Assembly (NCBI GenBank): GCA_030705745.1
Contig: JAUZPT010000163.1
Location: forward strand, 1-6,793
Direction: 5' to 3'
DNA from: Bacillota bacterium
GTDB taxonomy: Bacteria > Bacillota > Bacilli > Bacillales > Cytobacillaceae
DNA length: 6,793 nt
Each line of letters starts with the position of its first letter. Position 1 is the first letter of the stretch. The position numbers and the translations under genes are program-made. The notes under the pieces were generated by a model, which did no database searches, was not told the origin of the DNA, and worked only from the letters and a program-made list of their open reading frames with translations. Below, one piece after another: positions 1-6,529 of the stretch.

Positions 1-5
1 CATAA

Positions 6-788
6 GAAGCGGCATTTCAATACTATGCTGGTGAGGATATTGAGTGGTTAAGCTGTGATACCATATTGGATGTTCTTGAATCTGTAGGTGTACATAAGGC
101 AGATAAAGGTTTTGTCCCTATTGAAAATTCAATTGAAGGTACAATCAATATTTCCGCAGATGGTTTGCTCACAAATAATTTGTTTATCGAAGCCGAAGTG
201 ATTTTTCCAGTTTATTTGAATTTACTCGTAAATGTGGGGACTCAATTGCATGACATAAAAGAGGTTTGGTCTATTGCCCCAGCACTTGCTCAATGTAAGG
301 AATTCATTCGAAATTCACAGGTAAAATGCAAACAGTTTGACAGCACCTCATCGGCAGCTCAAGCGGTGAAGCTCCAAGGTAGAAAAGATGTTGCGGCAAT
401 CGCGTCCCAATCTGCTGCAAAAATATTTAATTTACATACTGCAAAAAGTTCTATTCAAGATAATCGTGAAAACCATACGAGGTTTATCATTGCTAGCAAA
501 GACAATAAAGAAATAAAACAAGATCAACAAAAAACGATGTTATTGATCACACCATGTGAAGATCAGTCAGGGGTACTCTCTGCCATTTTAAATGTTTTTA
601 CTGCGCTTTCCATCAATTTAACGTGGATCGGCTCACGCCCCACAAAGAAAAAATTGGGAACATACCACTTCTTTATAGAAGCTGAAATGGGTTTGCATGA
701 ATCAAAAACAACCAAAGTCATTACCATTCTTAAAGCCTTTGGTCATGAAGTTCAAGTTCTTGGAAGTTATAATTCAACCCAGCTCTAA
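6..788 (+). CDS. pheA: Prephenate dehydratase, 5' end missing or frame-shifted
   Basis: Prephenate dehydratase is a cytosolic enzyme that converts prephenate to phenylpyruvate in phenylalanine synthesis. The reading frame is open from base 6 to the TAA at 786-788. Counting from a TTG codon at 66, the catalytic domain shows VPIENSIEG (17-25), STSSAA (93-98) and the catalytic motif TRF (138-140). A C-terminal ACT domain (about 157-236) carries GSRP (189-192) where the family usually has ESRP. Residues encoded by bases 6-65 (EAAFQYYAGEDIEW...) continue the family alignment upstream, so TTG 66 is not the true start, and no ribosome binding site precedes it. About the first 10 residues (the usual GPxGTFT block) are absent, and an in-frame TAA at 3-5 blocks extension. 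In the neighbouring frame CAT at 1-3 gives the His expected before Glu-Ala-Ala, which suggests a frameshift at bases 4-5. It may be a pseudogene, a sequencing error or a contig edge. Confidence 0.88.
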   Translation, partial: EAAFQYYAGEDIEWLSCDTILDVLESVGVHKADKGFVPIENSIEGTINISADGLLTNNLFIEAEVIFPVYLNLLVNVGTQLHDIKEVWSIAPALAQCKEFIRNSQVKCKQFDSTSSAAQAVKLQGRKDVAAIASQSAAKIFNLHTAKSSIQDNRENHTRFIIASKDNKEIKQDQQKTMLLITPCEDQSGVLSAILNVFTALSINLTWIGSRPTKKKLGTYHFFIEAEMGLHESKTTKVITILKAFGHEVQVLGSYNSTQL

Positions 789-827
789 TTATCGATTATT
801 TCATTTCACCCTAAAAATCATTACTAC

Positions 828-834
828 AAAGGAG
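828..834 (+). promoter_or_regulatory. Ribosome binding site of the HEAT-repeat gene
   Basis: AAAGGAG lies 7 bases before the ATG at 842. A second ATG at 838 is only 3 bases from it and runs into TAA after five codons (838-855), so the site selects the ATG at 842. Confidence 0.75.
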
Positions 835-841
835 AGTATGA

Positions 842-1528
842 ATGAGAGATCCTAATGAAAAGGAAATCGCTAGGTTAAGTCCTGAAGAAAAAAATAGGAT
901 ATTGGACACGATTGCTAAATCACCGGTTATTTCGGATCTTGATTTTCAAATATTAAAGATTATATCTTATGATTCATTTGCAGTTCTTCGAGCAAAAGTC
1001 GCAGAAATACTTAACTCTTTCAATAATAGAGAGGGGGAAAGCATGTTAATAAGATTGCTTCACGACAAAGATGACTTAGTAAGGGCCGAAGCATGCAAGT
1101 CTTTACAAAACAGTACTTCAGCAGCAGTTCTTCCGTTGTTAATGGAAAGAGCAAAGCATGATAAAGCTGATTTGGTCAGAGGATATGCGGCAACATCATT
1201 GGCGAGCATTTTAATTTCCACCAATCCTCCGAAAAAAAACTATATTGATTACTTTTACAAGCTTGTCGAAACTGAAAATATTAAGTGGGTAAAAATTCAT
1301 CTTTATAAAGCATTATACATTTTAGGGGAAACAGTCTTTTTATATAAGCTGTTAGATGAGTTGAATAATCGAGTAATAAAGGAAAGAGCGGCGGTGGTTA
1401 ATCTTTTGGAAGAGCTTGTAACGGATGAAAATAGGGAAATCATTAAAATTGCTCTTTTGCAAGCACTAAAGGAAGAACGAACAGTACTTGTAAAAAATAT
1501 GATCGAGAAGGTATTAAATAATCTATAA
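842..1528 (+). CDS. HEAT-repeat protein of unknown function
   Basis: This 228-residue protein appears soluble, with no signal peptide or membrane segment. After an N-terminal stretch of about 40 residues it consists of roughly six degenerate two-helix HEAT-like repeats, at about 44-60, 63-90, 93-124, 135-162, 165-192 and 197-227. The second and third are the clearest, with DKDDLVRAEACKSL and DKADLVRGYAATSL in the position where HEAT repeats carry the Asp and Arg of the inter-helix turn. I see no catalytic motif, so a scaffold or protein-binding role is the most that can be inferred. The ATG is chosen by AAAGGAG 7 bases upstream. The gene starts 53 bases after the pheA stop, with no terminator and no convincing promoter between them, so co-transcription is possible. 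It is convergent with ctaA and may share its terminator. I do not recognise a named family, so no gene symbol is given. Confidence 0.85.
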   Translation: MRDPNEKEIARLSPEEKNRILDTIAKSPVISDLDFQILKIISYDSFAVLRAKVAEILNSFNNREGESMLIRLLHDKDDLVRAEACKSLQNSTSAAVLPLLMERAKHDKADLVRGYAATSLASILISTNPPKKNYIDYFYKLVETENIKWVKIHLYKALYILGETVFLYKLLDELNNRVIKERAAVVNLLEELVTDENREIIKIALLQALKEERTVLVKNMIEKVLNNL

Positions 1529-1682
1529 ATATCATCTGATTATTCAGTTTCAATAACGTGGGAATACTTTAATTCCGTTCAGTAAATAAAAAATGTTTCT
1601 TTTCAAAACTATTATTCGTTCCTCTTAAAGCGCCAAAGGTTATTTATTCGACAGGATTCATTATATATGATAAAAGGAAAAC
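1529..1682. other. Intergenic stretch with no gene seen
   Basis: This A+T-rich convergent spacer lies between the HEAT gene stop and the shared terminator. I see no open frame with a ribosome binding site, no tRNA-like fold and no convincing promoter. One weak imperfect inverted repeat (GGAAT at 1561-1565, ATTCC at 1571-1575) is not followed by a T-run. Confidence 0.6.
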
Positions 1683-1720
1683 AAAAAAAAAACCCTAAAA
1701 ATTAGATTTAGGATTTTTTT
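1683..1720. terminator. Bidirectional intrinsic terminator between the HEAT gene and ctaA
   Basis: CCTAAA (1694-1699) pairs with TTTAGG (1707-1712) around a 7-base loop. Ten A residues (1683-1692) lie to the left and seven T residues (1714-1720) to the right, so both strands show a stem followed by a U-tract. On the minus strand the C1693/A1713 mismatch becomes a G-U pair and the stem extends into the A/T runs, so the hairpin fits the ctaA transcript better. The T-run overlaps the ctaA stop codon (1721-1719). The stem is A+T rich, so efficiency on the plus strand may be modest. Confidence 0.8.
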
Positions 1721-2594
1721 ATGAGCTTTGAAAACTAATAATACTTAACGTTCCAACAAGTAAGGATAAAAGGGAAACATGCAATAGAACAGCACCTAGG
1801 CTTAAATGAGTATAAATTAAAAGGCCGCCACTTAATCCCTGAAGAATAATCAATAGAAAACAAATAATACTTAAGCGATATAAATCTGGTCGAACTTCAC
1901 GATATTTTTTCGCCAAACGGATTAGAACGAAAAGAAGGATGATTAATACAAGTGCAAACAATCGATGAATCACATCCACCCAAAATGCATTACCAACTGC
2001 GGATAACTGTTCCGTTGGAATGGGGAATCCTTGGAAATATCCACCCGATTTAGTTTTTGCAACATACCCCCCAAAATAGGTCGCTGCGTATAAAAATAAA
2101 AAGATAAACCATGAAAAAGCAGTGAAAGAAGAGGGCATCTTTCCAATGTGTTTTATTTGCATTTCTTCATGATAAATAACGTATGAAATATTCACTAAAG
2201 CAGAAAAGGAAATAAGAGCAATGCCGAGATGTGCCGCTAAAAGTAACGGAGAAAGTGATATCATCACGGTCAAAGCACCAAGAGTCGATTCTCCTAAGAT
2301 TCCTAATACAGCAAAAAGAACAAGTATTTTTATCCTTCGGGTTTTATAACGAAACCATGCCACGGCTGAAACAATAAATAATAAAATACTCGCAAGACCC
2401 ACTACTATTCGATGGGTATATTCGATCACAGAGTGATAGTCGGAAGGATTCGGAAATATACTTCCGTTACAAAGAGGATATCCGGTTCCGCACCCCATGG
2501 CTGAATTAGTCATCGTATCAATAAACCCAATAATATTCACCAAAAAAAGTGAAGCAGCAGCAATAAAAGAGAGCCAAAAATATCTCATAAACAT
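1719..2594 (-). CDS. ctaA: Haem A synthase (CtaA/COX15 family)
   Basis: CtaA is an integral membrane monooxygenase that oxidises the C8 methyl of haem O to a formyl group, giving the haem A used by aa3 oxidases. The 291-residue protein has about eight membrane helices in two four-helix halves. Key residues are present: Cys35 and Cys42 (GCGTGYPLC), Glu58 and His61 (EYTHR), His122 (AAHLG), His210 (VIHRL) and His272 (LLHVS). These match the four His haem ligands and the acidic residue of the family. The second-half Cys pair found in B. subtilis CtaA is missing; that loop reads SGGYFQGFPIP. The ATG at 2594 is preferred over a GTG at 2597 because GAAAGGA (2607-2601) sits 6 bases before the ATG but only 3 before the GTG. 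The ribosome binding site overlaps the ctaB stop, so translation is probably coupled to ctaB. The gene ends at the operon terminator. Confidence 0.92.
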   Translation of the reverse strand: MFMRYFWLSFIAAASLFLVNIIGFIDTMTNSAMGCGTGYPLCNGSIFPNPSDYHSVIEYTHRIVVGLASILLFIVSAVAWFRYKTRRIKILVLFAVLGILGESTLGALTVMISLSPLLLAAHLGIALISFSALVNISYVIYHEEMQIKHIGKMPSSFTAFSWFIFLFLYAATYFGGYVAKTKSGGYFQGFPIPTEQLSAVGNAFWVDVIHRLFALVLIILLFVLIRLAKKYREVRPDLYRLSIICFLLIILQGLSGGLLIYTHLSLGAVLLHVSLLSLLVGTLSIISFQSS

Positions 2595-2600
2595 CACATT

Positions 2601-2607
2601 TCCTTTC
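2601..2607 (-). promoter_or_regulatory. Ribosome binding site of ctaA, overlapping the ctaB stop
   Basis: GAAAGGA on the minus strand begins with the last base of the ctaB TAG stop (2609-2607). Its spacing of 6 bases favours the ATG at 2594 as the ctaA start, and the overlap suggests translational coupling. Confidence 0.7.
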
Positions 2608-3521
2608 TAAAAAATTCCGATCACCATCGTAGAAAACATCCCTAAAATATAGAACAGGGAACAAATAAACGTACGTTTTGCCCAAACGAATTGATGATCT
2701 TCTTCTTTCCTCATTTTCCAAGTGCAATAAAGAAGAGCACTGTTAAAAATCATCGCGCCAGCCAGGTAAAAGTAATTAAAATTTCCGCTTACATATAAGA
2801 CTAACGAACAGATAAATAAAAGGACCATATAAAAAAGACTTTGAATTTTTGTTGAACGAGCTCCTTTTACCACAGGCATCATTGGAATCCCTGCTTTTGT
2901 ATATTCGTCATTCTTATATAAGGCAAGCGCCCATGAGTGGGGAGGAGTCCACAAAAAAATTACCATAAACATCAACCATGCAGTTGCTTGTAAACTATCT
3001 GTAACGGAAGCCCATCCAATCAAAATAGGAAACGCCCCAGCACCTCCACCAATGACTATATTTTGTGGAGTTCGGCGTTTTAACCACATCGTATAAATGA
3101 CAGCGTAATAGAAATAACCTAAGGCGTTTAATAAAGCTGTGAGAGGATTCACAAAGATAAACGCAATAACTACAGATAAAATACCCAAAAAAATACCAAA
3201 CCAAAAAACAGATGCAGGTTCAATCTCCCCTGAAGGAATGGGACGTTTTGCTGTTCGCTCCATAATAACATCTATGTCTCGATCATACCACATGTTGATT
3301 GCCGCTGATCCTCCTGCTGACAACGATGCACTCAAAAGCATAGCGAATAGGACTGAGAAAGAAGGAACTCCTCTTTCTGCGACAAATGCGGCACAAAGGG
3401 AAGTAAAACTAAGCATTATCAATATTTTGGGTTTAGTTACATTTATATATGCAGAGATTATTTTTGTCCAGCGATGAAAACGAGAGGGTGAATCCTGATG
3501 AATTTCTTGAACAACTGACAA
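2607..3521 (-). CDS. ctaB: Protoheme IX farnesyltransferase (haem O synthase)
   Basis: CtaB is an integral membrane UbiA-family prenyltransferase that adds a farnesyl group to haem B to make haem O, the substrate of CtaA. Counting from the preferred start (304 residues), the Asp-rich motif NMWYDRDIDVIMERT begins at residue 76 (D80, D82, D84). YTMWLKRRTPQN follows at about 143-154. The segment WTPPHSWALALYKNDEY at about 191-207 holds the second conserved site. Seven to nine hydrophobic helices are visible. The start is probably TTG at 3521, because AGGAG (3536-3532) lies 10 bases upstream. An in-frame TTG at 3545 would add eight residues but has no ribosome binding site. TPQNIVIGG and WTPPH look more like proteobacterial or COX10-type enzymes than B. 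subtilis CtaB, judged from memory. It sits between qoxD and ctaA, in the same direction as both. Confidence 0.93.
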   Translation of the reverse strand: MSVVQEIHQDSPSRFHRWTKIISAYINVTKPKILIMLSFTSLCAAFVAERGVPSFSVLFAMLLSASLSAGGSAAINMWYDRDIDVIMERTAKRPIPSGEIEPASVFWFGIFLGILSVVIAFIFVNPLTALLNALGYFYYAVIYTMWLKRRTPQNIVIGGGAGAFPILIGWASVTDSLQATAWLMFMVIFLWTPPHSWALALYKNDEYTKAGIPMMPVVKGARSTKIQSLFYMVLLFICSLVLYVSGNFNYFYLAGAMIFNSALLYCTWKMRKEEDHQFVWAKRTFICSLFYILGMFSTMVIGIF

Positions 3522-3531
3522 AGATCCCACA

Positions 3532-3536
3532 CTCCT
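3532..3536 (-). promoter_or_regulatory. Ribosome binding site that sets the ctaB start
   Basis: AGGAG on the minus strand lies 10 bases before TTG 3521. It falls inside the longer frame that would start at TTG 3545, which argues that the longer start is not used. The TTG start and rather long spacing suggest a modest translation rate. Confidence 0.6.
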
Positions 3537-3543
3537 ATTTGTC

Positions 3544-3600
3544 AAGCTACAGCGCCCAGTGATTAATAGTAGTCACTGGGCGCTGGGGCTTCTTTTTTTT
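3544..3600 (+). terminator. Long palindrome and U-tract between qoxD and ctaB, terminator-like on the plus strand
   Basis: CAGCGCCCAGTGA (3550-3562) pairs perfectly with TCACTGGGCGCTG (3573-3585) in a 13-bp G+C-rich stem. AAGC (3544-3547) and GCTT (3588-3591) form a lower stem across a small internal loop. On the plus strand T3563-G3572 and T3564-A3571 add two pairs, and eight T residues follow (3593-3600), which is the form of an intrinsic terminator. On the minus strand, the direction of the qox operon, no U-tract follows the stem and those G-T pairs become C-A mismatches. In the operon transcript it is therefore more likely a stable hairpin than a stop. It lies just after the qoxD stop codon (3601-3599) and 14 bases before the ctaB ribosome binding site. 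Confidence 0.7.
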
Positions 3601-3904
3601 ATTGAACTTGAGAATTAAATGACATTATCCACATAGCTCCGGCAACAATAGTAACAACGAATACCAAACCTAAAATTAATGCCATGACATTGTATCTCGG
3701 TCCTTCACCATCACGAATATGCATAAAGAAGAACAACTGAATCACAAATTGCAAAACAGCGGCTACCAAAATACTAACCACGAGAGCAGATTTTGATAGT
3801 AAATGTTCTAATACCAGCACAAGAGGGATGATCGTCAAAACAATCGAAAGAATGAATCCGATGATATATGCCTTGATTGATCCTGTGTCATGATGATTCG
3901 ACAT
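3599..3904 (-). CDS. qoxD: Menaquinol oxidase aa3 subunit IV
   Basis: QoxD is the small subunit IV of the aa3 quinol oxidase, belonging to the CyoD/COX4-pro family, and is thought to help assembly and stability of the complex. The 101-residue protein has three membrane helices at about 13-33, 40-60 and 73-94. The family signature QLFFFMHI occurs at 56-63, at the end of helix 2. A short His-containing N-terminus (MSNHHDTGS) precedes helix 1. The ATG at 3904 directly abuts the TAA of qoxC (3907-3905), and a GGGTGAT sequence just upstream can pair with the 3' end of 16S rRNA. It is the last structural subunit gene; the palindrome and ctaB follow. Length and helix count are normal for the family. 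Confidence 0.94.
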   Translation of the reverse strand: MSNHHDTGSIKAYIIGFILSIVLTIIPLVLVLEHLLSKSALVVSILVAAVLQFVIQLFFFMHIRDGEGPRYNVMALILGLVFVVTIVAGAMWIMSFNSQVQ

Positions 3905-4510
3905 TTACATCACCCCCATCAAATAGACAACAGTAAAGATGAAGATCCAAACAGCATCTAAAAAGTGCCAGTACAAACTAATAATTGAAATTTTACGCTT
4001 GGTAACGGGAGTAATTCCTTTACGAGAAAGTTGAAAAATTAATCCAATCATCCAAAATATCCCAAATGTAACATGAAGTCCGTGTGTACCAACAAGAGAA
4101 AAGAAGGAGGTTAAAAATGCACTTTTAGAAATGGTAGCTCCTTCAGCAACCATATGTGTAAATTCATTGATTTCAAACCCAACAAATGTTGCACCAAGTG
4201 CAGCTGTTACAATCAACCATCTAATGAGTCCTTTTTTATTTCCTTTATTCATTGCTAAAACCGCTAACCCACTCGTAAACGAACTAATTAATAGAATAAA
4301 TGTTTCGATGATAAAACCAGGGATATCGAATTCCTTTGCTGTAAATCCTCCATTTGTATGGTTGTGCAAAACGGCATAAGTAGCAAAAAAAGTAGCAAAT
4401 AATAAACAGTCGGTTACAAGGAAAATCCAAAAACCTAAAACTTTTAACCCTTCCTGGTCAACATGACCATGATCGTGGTCAGAAACATGAGCGGAAACGC
4501 TTTGTTGCAT
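3905..4510 (-). CDS. qoxC: Menaquinol oxidase aa3 subunit III
   Basis: QoxC is subunit III of the quinol oxidase (COX3/CyoC family), a five-helix membrane protein that binds subunit I and helps sustain proton uptake. The 201-residue length matches CyoC/QoxC rather than the longer seven-helix COX3 type. Visible markers are GFWIFLVTDCLLFATFFATY (26-45, helix 1), Glu69 in IIETFILL, GTHGLHVTFG (141-150) and YWHFLDAVWIFIF (180-192). The N-terminal 20 residues are rich in His and Asp (His8, 12, 14, 16) and probably cytoplasmic. The ATG at 4510 has AGGAGG (4524-4519) 8 bases upstream, overlapping the qoxB TAG stop (4525-4523). The gene runs straight into qoxD without a gap. The family assignment is secure. 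Confidence 0.95.
   Translation of the reverse strand: MQQSVSAHVSDHDHGHVDQEGLKVLGFWIFLVTDCLLFATFFATYAVLHNHTNGGFTAKEFDIPGFIIETFILLISSFTSGLAVLAMNKGNKKGLIRWLIVTAALGATFVGFEINEFTHMVAEGATISKSAFLTSFFSLVGTHGLHVTFGIFWMIGLIFQLSRKGITPVTKRKISIISLYWHFLDAVWIFIFTVVYLMGVM
3909..3915 (-). promoter_or_regulatory. Ribosome binding site of qoxD inside the qoxC end
   Basis: GGGTGAT on the minus strand matches the downstream part of the AAGGAGGTGATC anti-16S consensus, 4 bases before the qoxD ATG. It lies wholly within the final qoxC codons, so qoxD translation is probably coupled to qoxC. Confidence 0.55.
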
Positions 4511-4518
4511 GTTTAAAA

Positions 4519-4524
4519 CCTCCT
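4519..4524 (-). promoter_or_regulatory. Ribosome binding site of qoxC, overlapping the qoxB stop
   Basis: AGGAGG on the minus strand shares bases with the qoxB TAG (4525-4523) and stands 8 bases from the qoxC ATG. This is an optimal site, and the arrangement favours reinitiation by ribosomes finishing qoxB. Confidence 0.75.
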
Positions 4525-6508
4525 AATTTGCACTTCTTTGAACAGAAGTGTAATTCCTTAATGCTTTTTCAGTTCGTTCGATTTCTTCAACAGAAATGTA
4601 ATAATCAGTGTCATACTGGAAAGATCGTGCGAATAATGTTGCCACGACTCCAATTAATCCGATTATTCCCATCCACATCCATTCAAATGTGAATCCAAAT
4701 CCAGCAATAAACCAGAAGATTGACATGATGAAAGGAATACCAGTATTCTTCGGCATATGAATTGGCTCGTACTTAACCGGTTCTGGTTTATATCCTTCTT
4801 TTTTCATTTCTTCTTTTTGATACCACCAAGCATCGAGGCCTTTTACAGTTGGTAAAACAGCGAAATTGTAAATTGGTGGTGGAGATGGAATAGACCACTC
4901 TAATGTCCGACCATCCCAAGCATCCCCGGTTACATCACGTTCCCCATGTTTGAGACTATAAATAATTTGCCATGCTTGGAATACAAAACCTAGACCCATC
5001 AAGAATGCACCAACGGTTGAAATCATATTGAGCGGTGCCCAGCCCATATCCCATCCAGCAGATTGATTATACGTGTAAATTCGACGTGTCATTCCCATGA
5101 AGCCTAGGGCGTATTGAGGCATAAAGCATACATAGAAACCAATTTGCCACAACCAAAATCCCCATTTTCCTAAACGATCATTTAATTTAAAACCAAAAAT
5201 TTTCGGGAACCAATAATACATTCCTGCAAGATAGCCAAACACGACACCACCGATTAACACTTGGTGGAAGTGGGCAATAAGGAAATAACTGTTGTGATAT
5301 TGATAGTCCGCTGGAGCTGCTGCGAGCATGACTCCAGTTGCTCCACCGACAAGAAAAGTAGGAACAAATGCATAAAACCAAAGCATAGGTTGAGTTACTC
5401 GGATTCGACCACGGAACATCGTAAATAACCAGTTAAATATTTTTACACCTGTTGGAATAGCTATAATCATTGTACAAATAGCAAAAACAATATTTACGTC
5501 TGCACCGGCACCCATGGTAAAGAAGTGGTGTGCCCATGTGTAGTAAGAAACAACACTAATTGCAATCATTGAAAATACCATTGAGCCATAACCAAAGATG
5601 CGTTTTCTTGAGAATGTCGCTACAACCTCAGAATATACTCCGAATGCTGGTAAAACAACAATATATACTTCTGGGTGACCCCACATCCATATCAAGTTCA
5701 CATACATCATTGGGTTACCGCCAGCATCCATGGTAAAGAAGTGTCCACCAAGTAAACGGTCAATTGTCAGCATCGCTAATGTAACAGTAAGAATTGGGAA
5801 TACTCCTAAAATAGCGATAGATGATGATAAAACTGACCATGAAAATAATGGCATATCTCTTAATCGCATAGAGGGTGTACGCATTTTTAAAATTGTTACG
5901 ATAAAGTTGATACCTGTTGCCAAACTACCGATACCTGAAAGCTGAATACCCCAAATCCAGAAGTTTTGACCTGGTCCAGGACTAAAAGCATTTTCAGATA
6001 AAGGTGGATAAGAAAGCCAGCCTGCATCTGCCGATCCACCAATTACAAAAGAAATATTAAACAGCATCGCTCCGATAAAGAACAACCAAAAGCTGAGTGC
6101 ATTTAACATTGGGAAGGCAACATCTCGTGCTCCAAGTTGCAAAGGAACAACCATGTTAAATAAAGCAAACATAAATGGCATAGCCATAAACAAAATCATT
6201 ATTGTTCCATGTGTAGTAAAAATTTCATTATAGTGTTCAGATGGTAGAAAATGATTATTCGGAATTGCTAGTTGGAGTCGCATTAAAATAGCATCTACTC
6301 CACCACGAAAAAGCATAATTAATGAAGAAAGAAGATACATAATTCCAATTTTTTTATGATCTACGGTTGTAATCCATTCTCTCCAAAGATAACCCCATTT
6401 TTTAAAATAGGTGAGAGAAAATACAATCGCGATCATCGCTAAGACGATTGATACATCAGCACCATAAATCATTGGATCGCCTGTAACAAAAAAATGCGAT
6501 TTACCCAT
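4523..6508 (-). CDS. qoxB: Menaquinol oxidase aa3 subunit I (catalytic)
   Basis: QoxB is the catalytic haem-copper subunit that oxidises menaquinol, reduces oxygen to water and pumps protons across the membrane. The 661 residues match the quinol oxidase type, with C-terminal helices beyond the twelve-helix core. Low-spin haem ligands are His100 (FTTHG) and His415; His413 binds the high-spin haem (AHFHQV). CuB ligands are His278, His327 and His328, with Tyr282 available for the His-Tyr cross-link (WGHPEVY, WAHHFF). Proton-path residues are Asp129, Asn136, Glu280 and Lys356. The quinone-site residues Arg68, Asp72, His92 and Glu95 correspond to those described in B. subtilis QoxB. HFHQVLIGG and the RTLEWSIPSPPP region are also typical of quinol rather than cytochrome c oxidases. 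No key residue is missing. AGGAGGG (6523-6517) sits 8 bases before the ATG, and the gene lies 21 bases after the qoxA stop. Confidence 0.97.
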   Translation of the reverse strand: MGKSHFFVTGDPMIYGADVSIVLAMIAIVFSLTYFKKWGYLWREWITTVDHKKIGIMYLLSSLIMLFRGGVDAILMRLQLAIPNNHFLPSEHYNEIFTTHGTIMILFMAMPFMFALFNMVVPLQLGARDVAFPMLNALSFWLFFIGAMLFNISFVIGGSADAGWLSYPPLSENAFSPGPGQNFWIWGIQLSGIGSLATGINFIVTILKMRTPSMRLRDMPLFSWSVLSSSIAILGVFPILTVTLAMLTIDRLLGGHFFTMDAGGNPMMYVNLIWMWGHPEVYIVVLPAFGVYSEVVATFSRKRIFGYGSMVFSMIAISVVSYYTWAHHFFTMGAGADVNIVFAICTMIIAIPTGVKIFNWLFTMFRGRIRVTQPMLWFYAFVPTFLVGGATGVMLAAAPADYQYHNSYFLIAHFHQVLIGGVVFGYLAGMYYWFPKIFGFKLNDRLGKWGFWLWQIGFYVCFMPQYALGFMGMTRRIYTYNQSAGWDMGWAPLNMISTVGAFLMGLGFVFQAWQIIYSLKHGERDVTGDAWDGRTLEWSIPSPPPIYNFAVLPTVKGLDAWWYQKEEMKKEGYKPEPVKYEPIHMPKNTGIPFIMSIFWFIAGFGFTFEWMWMGIIGLIGVVATLFARSFQYDTDYYISVEEIERTEKALRNYTSVQRSAN

Positions 6509-6529
6509 AAAAAATTCCCTCCTGATTTT

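Noticed and set aside
838..855. Five-codon upstream frame starting with ATG at 838, overlapping the HEAT gene start
   Set aside because: Its ATG is only 3 bases from AAAGGAG, too close for good initiation, so a regulatory leader peptide is unlikely.
1555..1578. Imperfect inverted repeat (GGAAT/ATTCC) after the HEAT gene
   Set aside because: The stem is short, with a bulge and no following T-run, so it is not a convincing terminator or operator.
1645..1680. Promoter-like AT-rich stretch with TATATGATA and AAAGGA before the shared terminator
   Set aside because: The only -35-like element (TCGACA) is too close to the -10-like element, and no gene follows before the terminator.
2518..2727. A 69-codon minus-strand frame spanning the end of ctaB and the start of ctaA
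   Set aside because: It overlaps two well-supported membrane protein genes in a different frame and has no recognisable domain.
2995..3477. Frames on both strands inside ctaB (2995-3204 minus, 3139-3477 plus)
   Set aside because: They are shadows of the ctaB coding frame, with no recognisable protein. The plus-strand one is not evidence that the 3593-3600 terminator serves a real gene.
4131..4379. A plus-strand 82-codon frame inside qoxC
   Set aside because: It is antisense to a secure gene, has no recognisable protein family and is best explained by codon bias.
4461..4485. Near-palindrome in the 5' part of qoxC, around GACCATGATCGTGGTC
   Set aside because: It is explained by the repeated His and Asp codons of the DHDHGH segment and is not a perfect inverted repeat.
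5187..5945. Frames inside qoxB (5187-5381 minus, 5730-5945 plus)
   Set aside because: Both lie wholly within the qoxB catalytic core in other frames and show no family features.
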